A stretch of DNA of 26,538 nucleotides from an uncultured Collinsella sp. (lineage in GTDB: Bacteria > Actinomycetota > Coriobacteriia > Coriobacteriales > Coriobacteriaceae), in NCBI GenBank assembly GCA_959596505.1, contig CAUFWM010000020.1, positions 1-26,538 on the forward strand. The letters are read 5' to 3'. Position numbers and translations under genes: made by a program. This document shows positions 21,471 through 26,538 of the stretch, in pieces (within the stretch, counting starts at the first letter, position 1; every line of letters begins with the position of its first letter). A model generated the notes under the pieces. That model was not told where the DNA came from. It searched no databases and saw only the letters and a program-made list of their open reading frames with translations.

Positions 21471-22666
21471 GCCGCGTAAGCCCCCTTGTCAGAAATTGCG
21501 TAGTGGCGGGCAGAGCCCTCGCCCAGCCAGCTGTTCATCTTGGTGATAAAGGTGTCGACCAGATCGAGCGGCACAAAGGCCTGGATGGTGCCACCAAAGC
21601 CGCCGCCGTGGATGCGGACGGCGCCGCGGCCGTCGAGCACATGCTCGGCCAGTGCCAGGGCATACATCGAGGGCTGCTCGGAGCCCAGCTTAGCGACGAC
21701 GTTCTGTAGGTACATGGCAGAGCTGGCGCCGGACTCGCGCGTCAGGACCAGGAACTGATCGATGTCGCCGGCTTTAAGGGCTGCCCAGCGCTTGTCGACC
21801 AGGCCGTTCTCGTACCAGTAGTGAACGGCGCGCAGGCAGGCGCGGTCGCCCAGCTTGGCGCGCAGCTCGGGGAGCTTGGCGTCAAAGTCGGCAACGTCGA
21901 CCTCGCACAGGCGTGTCTTGCCAAACTCGGCGGCGACGTCTTGCATCTCGCGGGGAACGGCGGCGTAGTCGTCGGTGGCGGCCACATGGTCGGCGCCCAC
22001 TTTAACGAGCACGAGCGCGTAGCCGTGATCCTCAAAGTTGAGCTCGAGCTTCTGAGTTTTAGGCTGGGCCTGATCCTCAAAGTCCATGTAGGCGAGGCCG
22101 CCCAGGCACACAGCGGCCTGGTCCATCAGACCGCAGGGCTTGCCATAGTAGTTGTTCTCGGTGCGCTGGCTCATCTGGGCGAGTGCGACGGGCTCAATCG
22201 CGGGCGCGCCCCAAAGCGTCTCCATAGCGCGGCCGTATGCCGCCTCGACAGCAGCGGAGCTCGAAAGACCGCCACCCGAGGGGACGGAGCAGGTAAAGGC
22301 TAAGTCGAAACCCTTGGGCTCAACGCCAAGGGCTGCAATCTCGTGGGCCATACCGCGCACGAGGCTTGCGGACGTGCCCTTCTCGGACTCCTGAACATCC
22401 AGCGTGTCGAGCGTGATCTCAAAGGTAGGGTAGCCCTCATCGGCAACGCGGACCTTGTTGGAGTCGGTTGCCACGGCGATGCCGTCGACAGCGACATCGA
22501 GCGAGCCAGCGATAACGTGGCCACCCTCGTGGTCGGTGTGGTTGCCGCTGATCTCGGAACGGCCGGGCGCGTGCACGTAGAGCACCTGGCGCTCGTCGAT
22601 GGGGCCAAACTCCTCCTCAAACAGCTTGGTGAGGGTGGCGAGTATCTTTTCGTCGGGGGCGGTCAT
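21461..22666 (-). CDS. galK: Galactokinase
   Basis: A 401-residue GHMP-family kinase that makes galactose-1-phosphate from galactose and ATP. It has the galactokinase signature GRSEISGNHTDHEGG (35-49), the ATP-binding loop CSVPSGGGLSSSAA (127-140), catalytic Asp183 in CGLMDQAA, and the C-terminal GGGFGGTIQAFVP motif. The start at 22666 (MTAPDEKIL) is chosen because AAGGA lies 5 bases upstream; the upstream extension of the frame runs through the operator region and is not coding. It is the first gene of the galK-galT operon. Operators for the divergent LacI gene lie in the 338-bp gap upstream. Confidence 0.96.
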   Translation of the reverse strand: MTAPDEKILATLTKLFEEEFGPIDERQVLYVHAPGRSEISGNHTDHEGGHVIAGSLDVAVDGIAVATDSNKVRVADEGYPTFEITLDTLDVQESEKGTSASLVRGMAHEIAALGVEPKGFDLAFTCSVPSGGGLSSSAAVEAAYGRAMETLWGAPAIEPVALAQMSQRTENNYYGKPCGLMDQAAVCLGGLAYMDFEDQAQPKTQKLELNFEDHGYALVLVKVGADHVAATDDYAAVPREMQDVAAEFGKTRLCEVDVADFDAKLPELRAKLGDRACLRAVHYWYENGLVDKRWAALKAGDIDQFLVLTRESGASSAMYLQNVVAKLGSEQPSMYALALAEHVLDGRGAVRIHGGGFGGTIQAFVPLDLVDTFITKMNSWLGEGSARHYAISDKGAYAAWL

Positions 22667-22709
22667 ACGGGTCCTTTCCTTGACGCCGGAGGGACTGGTC
22701 CGTGTCATT

Positions 22710-22725
22710 ATGAGTACGTTAACAA
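22710..22725. promoter_or_regulatory. LacI-type operator for galKT, copy 1
   Basis: ATGAGTACGTTAACAA, CG-centred, lies 44 bp before the galK start, well placed to repress galKT. Confidence 0.8.
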
Positions 22726-22773
22726 TATTGAGCACCACAAACCAGACGTTCGCGGCGCCGCACGTTAAAGGGT

Positions 22774-22789
22774 ATGTTAACGTACTCAT
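22774..22789. promoter_or_regulatory. LacI-type operator for galKT, copy 2
   Basis: ATGTTAACGTACTCAT, the exact reverse complement of the consensus ATGAGTACGTTAACAT, starts 64 bp from copy 1. Looping between the two sites is possible. Confidence 0.8.
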
Positions 22790-22841
22790 AACACAACGCA
22801 TATCTATTTTTGAGAATCTGGTAATCGGTAGATTTTCGGCC

Positions 22842-22850
22842 GTGAACGGT
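22842..22850 (+). promoter_or_regulatory. GYGAACGGT element upstream of the fourth LacI gene
   Basis: GTGAACGGT occurs here too, between operators 2 and 3. The sequence after it does not resemble the longer element of cassettes 1 and 2. Confidence 0.4.
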
Positions 22851-22895
22851 GTGGCCGTATGGACATATGGAGCAAAAGAACCGCTGATAGAAAAA

Positions 22896-22911
22896 GTAGA
22901 GTACGTTAACA
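22896..22911. promoter_or_regulatory. LacI-type operator near the fourth regulator, copy 3
   Basis: TAGAGTACGTTAACAT differs from the consensus only in its first three bases. It lies 94 bp before the regulator start, so it probably serves autoregulation. Confidence 0.7.
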
Positions 22912-23004
22912 TGCGTCCGACGATAGCGGACTTCGGCGCGGGGTGTGTTTCTGCCCGGGCCGACATTCGCACTATTCAGATCCTGCGAGAGCGAAGGTGA
23001 TTTT

Positions 23005-24036
23005 GTGGCAAGGCGCCCTTCCAACGATACGGGTACGCGTCCGGTATCCATGGCCGACGTTGCCCGCGCTGCCGGTGTTTCGCAACAGACGGTTTCGCGC
23101 GTTGCCAACGGATTGCCCAACGTTAACGAACAGACGCGCCAGCGCGTGCAAGCCGCTATGCAAGAGCTCGGCTTCCGTCCGAGCTATGCCGGCCGTTCGT
23201 TGCGTGACGGCCGTTACCATTCGGTCGGCCTGTGCGTCAACGATGTCACCAAGTTTGGCAACCTCTCAATGATCGACGGCATCGCCAGCGCTGCTCGCGA
23301 GCATAATTGCGCCATCACACTGGTCGAGATGTCCAAGACCGAGGAATTCTCTCTTGCCGAGGCAACACGTCGTATGGCCGCGCTGCCCGTGGACGGCATC
23401 ATTATCGGCATGAGCCGTATGGCTCCCGATTTTGAGACGTTCGATCCGTTGCCGGGTATTGGCACGGTCATCGTTACCATGTATGCGCACCCGCGGGTGA
23501 CTACGGTTGACTCCGATCATTACGGCTGCTCGCTGTTGCTCATGGATCATCTGTTTGAGCTGGGACACGAGCAGATTCGTTATATCGGCGGCCCGTCCTT
23601 TTCGGTCGACGAGCAGTTCCGTCGCGCCGGTTGGCAGGATGCGCTCGAGCGTAAGCACATCGAGCCGGTAGAGCCGCTTGAGGGCGACTGGTCTGCCAAC
23701 AGCGGTTACGAGGCCGGTAGGTACCTGGCCGAGCACGATCGCACCATGACGGCGATCTATGCGGCAAACGATCAGATGGCAAATGGCGCCATTGCAGCGC
23801 TGCGCGATAGCGGCTTGCGCGTGCCCGAGGACGTGAGCGTGGTGGGCGTCGATGACTCGCTCGACGACTTTGTCGCGCATAACGAGCTCACGACCGTTCG
23901 ATTCGATTTGCATCAGCGTGGGCGCGAGGTATTCGAGCACGCGGTTCCCAAGGCGGGGGCAACGGACAAAACCGTCGCCATTCGCATCCCCGGTCAGCTC
24001 ATCGTTCGACATAGCACGGCAGAGCCTCGCGCATAG
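23005..24036 (+). CDS. LacI-family regulator of galKT
   Basis: A LacI/GalR repressor of 343 residues from the GTG at 23005, with AAGGTGA 4 bases upstream. Frame sequence before this is upstream promoter DNA. The helix-turn-helix is MADVARAAGVSQQTVSRVANG with recognition pair Gln-Gln, the hinge YAGRSLRDG, and the effector domain follows with SVVGVDDSLDD. Three ATGAGTACGTTAACAT-type sites lie in the gap shared with galK. Its operator differs by a single base from that of cassette 2, and the two proteins read as closely alike (EAGWRDTL against RAGWQDAL, MYAHPR in both). It is thus the obvious controller of galKT, and cross-talk with cassette 2 is conceivable. Confidence 0.92.
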   Translation: MARRPSNDTGTRPVSMADVARAAGVSQQTVSRVANGLPNVNEQTRQRVQAAMQELGFRPSYAGRSLRDGRYHSVGLCVNDVTKFGNLSMIDGIASAAREHNCAITLVEMSKTEEFSLAEATRRMAALPVDGIIIGMSRMAPDFETFDPLPGIGTVIVTMYAHPRVTTVDSDHYGCSLLLMDHLFELGHEQIRYIGGPSFSVDEQFRRAGWQDALERKHIEPVEPLEGDWSANSGYEAGRYLAEHDRTMTAIYAANDQMANGAIAALRDSGLRVPEDVSVVGVDDSLDDFVAHNELTTVRFDLHQRGREVFEHAVPKAGATDKTVAIRIPGQLIVRHSTAEPRA

Positions 24037-24122
24037 TTTTTGCAGGTCAAAAGCGGTATATTCCGCATCAATAACAATCGATAAGGATGCCGGTAGATAG
24101 CTGTGGCTCTAAAGGCGAGTGT

Positions 24123-24148
24123 TATGATAGACGGGTTCTTTTGTCTAT
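24123..24148 (+). promoter_or_regulatory. Extended -10 promoter and leader hairpin of the flavodiiron gene
   Basis: TATGAT (24123-24128) with an upstream TG is a good extended -10 box; no -35 is clear. Overlapping it, ATAGAC-10-GTCTAT (24127-24148) forms a small hairpin that ends just before the ribosome site AGGAGG at 24151. Confidence 0.45.
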
Positions 24149-24165
24149 CTAGGAGGCTTTGCCTG

Positions 24166-25326
24166 ATGGAGATCACCAAGGATATCCGCTACATTGGCGT
24201 CAACGATCACGACATTGACCTGTTCGAGGGCCAGTACGATGTGTCCGAGAATGGTATGGCATATAACAGCTACGTTATCTTGGGCGATAAAATCGCTGTC
24301 GCCGATTCGGTTGACGCTGGCTTTGTCGACGAGTGGCTCGGCAACCTCGAGGCCGTGCTCGATGGCCGTACGCCCGACTACCTGGTTGTCCATCACATGG
24401 AGCCCGATCACTCCGCCGGTATCGCCGCCTTTATGGAGCGCTATCCCCAGGCACAGATTGTGGCCAGCATGGGCGCCTTCCGCATGATGGTCAACTACTT
24501 TGGCACCGACTATCCCGAGCGCAAGATGGTCGTCAAAGAGGGCGACGTGCTCGACCTGGGCGGCCACAGCCTGACGTTTGTCGGCGCCCCCAACGTGCAC
24601 TGGCCCGAGGTGCTCTTCTCCTACGAGTCCACCGACAAGGTGCTCTTTAGCGCCGACGGCTTTGGCAAGTTTGGCGCCAACGACATCGAGGATCCCGAGG
24701 GCTGGGCCTGCGAGGCTCGCCGCTACTACTTTGGCATCGTGGGAAAGTTCGGCAAGTTTGTGCAGGCCGTGCTCAAGAAGGCCGCCGATCTGGACATCCA
24801 GATCATTTGCCCGCTTCACGGTCCCGTGCTGACCGAGAACCTGGGCTATTACCTCGACACCTACAACACCTGGTCGAGCTACCAGCCCGAGGACGAGGGT
24901 ATCACGATTGCCTATGCGAGCGTGTATGGCCATCTGAAGGCTGCCGTTGAGGAACTCGCATCTGCGCTCGAGGCCCGCGGCCAGAAGGTCTCCGTCTTTG
25001 ACTTGGCTCGCGATGATATGGCTGAGGCCGTTGAGGACGCGTTCCGCTACGACCGCCTGGTGCTCGCCTCCATTACCTATCAGGGCGAGATCTTCCCGTT
25101 TATGAGCACCTTCATCCACACGCTTGCCGAGCACGCCTATCAGAACCGTACCGTGGCGCTTGTCGAGGCCGGTTCCTGGGCGCCTGCAGCTGCCAAGGTT
25201 ATGACCAAGGAGCTCGAGGGCATGAAGGACATCACCCTGGCGCAGAACAAGGTGACCGTGCTGGGCTCGCTCAACGACGCCTCGCGCGCTCAGATCGAGG
25301 TTCTCGCCGACGAGCTTTCCAAGTAG
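24166..25326 (+). CDS. fprA: Flavodiiron protein (A-type, oxygen/NO reductase)
   Basis: A 386-residue class A flavodiiron protein, a cytoplasmic enzyme that reduces O2 to water and/or NO to N2O in anaerobes. Residues 1 to about 243 form the metallo-beta-lactamase-like diiron domain, with the ligand set visible: His77, Glu79, Asp81 and His82 in HHMEPDHS, His145 in NVHWPE, Asp164 in FSADGFG, and His218 in CPLHGP. From about 247 a flavodoxin-like FMN domain starts with ITIAYASVYGHLKAA. There is no rubredoxin or flavin-reductase extension, so electrons must come from a separate partner. The start at 24166 has AGGAGG 9 bases upstream; the frame is open further but lacks support. It is not functionally tied to the sugar genes, and it has its own promoter and terminator. 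Confidence 0.93.
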   Translation: MEITKDIRYIGVNDHDIDLFEGQYDVSENGMAYNSYVILGDKIAVADSVDAGFVDEWLGNLEAVLDGRTPDYLVVHHMEPDHSAGIAAFMERYPQAQIVASMGAFRMMVNYFGTDYPERKMVVKEGDVLDLGGHSLTFVGAPNVHWPEVLFSYESTDKVLFSADGFGKFGANDIEDPEGWACEARRYYFGIVGKFGKFVQAVLKKAADLDIQIICPLHGPVLTENLGYYLDTYNTWSSYQPEDEGITIAYASVYGHLKAAVEELASALEARGQKVSVFDLARDDMAEAVEDAFRYDRLVLASITYQGEIFPFMSTFIHTLAEHAYQNRTVALVEAGSWAPAAAKVMTKELEGMKDITLAQNKVTVLGSLNDASRAQIEVLADELSK

Positions 25327-25350
25327 CGATATATCGCTTTTAACGCTCAA

Positions 25351-25389
25351 ACCACCACAAAGGGGACAGGCACCTTTGTGGTGGTTTTT
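25351..25389 (+). terminator. Terminator of the flavodiiron gene
   Basis: A perfect 13-bp stem (ACCACCACAAAGG and CCTTTGTGGTGGT) with a 9-base loop is followed by TTTT. On the minus strand the tail is only TTTGAG, so it would serve the convergent DeoR gene poorly. Confidence 0.92.
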
Positions 25390-25391
25390 GT

Positions 25392-26195
25392 TTAAGCGCC
25401 GGCGATGACGAGATTTGGGCGGGCGTCGTCGGCGGTCTCGGCGATTGAGGTGGCGACGGCGCCATCGGGATCACGGTCCATCACGATGGTGTCGACATCG
25501 GTCAGCTTGGCAAAGCGGTACATGCCGCGTCCGTTAACCTTGCTGGCGTCCATGAGGGCGACGCTTTGACGGGCGGTACCGACCATAGCCGCTTTGGTTT
25601 CGGCCATCTGCGGAAAGTCGGTCGTAAAGCCGCAGCTGGGGACAAAGGCACCGGGGCACATGACGGCCAGATCGGCATGGACCATTTGGAGCGCCTGCAT
25701 AGTGAGCGGTCCGTACAAATAACGATGGCCTTTGCGCAGTGCCCCGCCCAACATGACGACATCGACCGAGGGCATGCTCTCGTCGATGTAATCGGCAATG
25801 GTAATGTCGGCCGTGATGACGGTGATGCCATCGCGCTGGGCGAGGAGCCGGACGAACTCGAGCGCCGTGGTGCCCGAGTCGACGAGCAGCGTGTCGCCGT
25901 CATTGACGAGCTCGATGGCGCTTTGCGCGATGGCCTGCTTGGCGGCGACGTTGACATTGATGCGGCGATCCTGGGTGGATACGGTCAGTCGCTTCTGGAG
26001 CGACACAGCGCCACCATGCGTGCGGCGCAGCTTGCCGGACTCGGCGAGCGCGTCTAGGTCGGCACGGGCGGTAACGGAGGACACGCCAAAGGTCTGGGCG
26101 ATTTCTGCCACCTGCACCGAGGCGTTATGTTCGAGCATCTCCATGATGGCAGCGCGACGCTCATCGGCGAAGGCTCGGGTTGTTGCATGGGCCAT
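25392..26195 (-). CDS. DeoR-family transcriptional regulator
   Basis: A 267-residue DeoR/GlpR-type repressor. The N-terminal winged helix-turn-helix reads RRAAIMEMLEHNASVQVAEI and continues to the DeoR signature VSSVTARADLDALAESGKLRRTHGGAV (about 38-64). The C-terminal sensor domain of the ISOCOT fold has DSGTTALEF and MLGGALRKG, which in this family bind phosphorylated sugars. LacR of Gram-positive tagatose-type lac operons is a DeoR protein responding to tagatose-6-phosphate. This gene is therefore a candidate LacR for lacF and lacABC, but it lies 6 kb away, so that is inference. It is divergent from the gene at the right edge, which it may control instead. GAGGATGGAG lies just before the ATG. 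Confidence 0.9.
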   Translation of the reverse strand: MAHATTRAFADERRAAIMEMLEHNASVQVAEIAQTFGVSSVTARADLDALAESGKLRRTHGGAVSLQKRLTVSTQDRRINVNVAAKQAIAQSAIELVNDGDTLLVDSGTTALEFVRLLAQRDGITVITADITIADYIDESMPSVDVVMLGGALRKGHRYLYGPLTMQALQMVHADLAVMCPGAFVPSCGFTTDFPQMAETKAAMVGTARQSVALMDASKVNGRGMYRFAKLTDVDTIVMDRDPDGAVATSIAETADDARPNLVIAGA

Positions 26196-26530
26196 AGCTG
26201 CTCCATCCTCAACTTAAATTTGCAGGAATTGTGTTGACTCTATTTTCGTTCATTTTCTTTTTAAGTAAGAAAACGCCTTTCGATTACTTATCTTTTCTAT
26301 AAAAGAAAGATGATTCGCTTGAAAACTGCAATGTCGTATAGACGGATCCGGCGCGAATCCCTTCCGTTTGCTTTTCAAAAACGAGTGTCTTGACCTGTGT
26401 GCCGGTGATATCTCATACGTGCGACGCTGTCGATTTTCATACAATGGGCGCAGCAAAACGCAAGGTGAAACGCCTTGTGAACGACTACGCCCGATGTCCA
26501 GATGCGGGCGAGGGAGAGGAGCAAACGCTC
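26196..26530. promoter_or_regulatory. AT-rich divergent regulatory region with palindromes
   Basis: This 335-bp gap has no gene. Its left half is much more AT-rich than the window. It holds TTTTCTT-7-AAGAAAA (26253-26273) and TCTTT-10-AAAGA (26291-26310), with the GTTC motif CGTTCATTTTC next to the first. These could be operators for the DeoR protein. TTGACC (26385-26390) may be a -35 box for the rightward gene, but its -10 is unclear. A small CAAGG/CCTTG hairpin lies near 26461-26477. Confidence 0.4.
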
Positions 26531-26538
26531 ATGGCACT
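26531..26538 (+). CDS. Start of an unidentified gene cut by the window edge
   Basis: ATG GCA CT is preceded by GAGGAG with a 9-base spacing, a convincing translation start. Only two full codons (Met-Ala) are visible, so the product cannot be named. Being divergent from a DeoR regulator, it is probably the regulator's target, for example a sugar-use gene. Confidence 0.6.

Noticed and set aside
22667..22972. Upstream extension of the galK frame by 102 codons.
   Set aside because: It runs through two LacI operators and the promoter region; the ATG at 22666 has a good ribosome site and matches the usual galactokinase N-terminus.

Overview
The window looks like a chromosomal segment of a high-GC, anaerobic, sugar-fermenting gut actinomycete of the Coriobacteriia, most likely Collinsella or a close relative. 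This is inferred from gene content and base composition: a lactose-type PTS with the tagatose-6-phosphate pathway, a class II GalT, and an A-type flavodiiron protein without a rubredoxin tail. I could not run a taxonomic search.

From left to right: (1) 1-109, the 5' end of a Phd/YefM-type antitoxin gene, minus strand. (2) Three paralogous beta-galactoside cassettes at about 400-5047, 5230-10063 and 10236-14974. Each has, on the minus strand, a fused lactose-type PTS EIICB (lacE-like) and a GH1 6-phospho-beta-galactosidase (lacG-like), and on the plus strand a divergent LacI-family regulator. Gene order is lacE then lacG in cassettes 1 and 3, but lacG then lacE in cassette 2. (3) A shared module on the plus strand: lacF (the only EIIA), an unknown membrane protein, then lacA, lacB and lacC. 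(4) A convergent minus-strand galK-galT operon with a fourth divergent LacI regulator. (5) A flavodiiron protein gene, a DeoR-family regulator, and the first codons of a further gene at the right edge.

Inferred working: EI/HPr phosphorylate the single LacF, which feeds three EIICB transporters. Each transporter imports and phosphorylates a beta-galactoside, and its cognate LacG releases galactose-6-phosphate, which LacAB and LacC turn into tagatose-1,6-bisphosphate. The aldolase LacD is not in the window. GalK and GalT handle unphosphorylated galactose by the Leloir route; galE is also absent.

The most notable regulatory pattern is that each LacI gene sits beside its own variant of one 16-bp, CpG-centred operator (ATGACAACGTTGTCAT, ATGAGCACGTTAACAT, ATGGCAACGTTAACAT, ATGAGTACGTTAACAT). 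The two recognition-helix residues most linked to LacI specificity differ in parallel (LK, RQ, EQ, QQ). A second short motif, GYGAACGGT, recurs in all these promoter regions and in those of lacF and lacA.

The most notable structural pattern is a family of seven palindromic repeats, each exactly 55 bp between outer arm ends, arranged at about 80-bp intervals in three clusters. One cluster lies at the left edge of the cassette array and one at each of the two internal cassette junctions. Other non-coding structure includes a 154-bp MITE-like element with perfect 22-bp terminal inverted repeats, a mosaic repeat region between lacB and lacC, and two long inverted repeats between lacC and galT.
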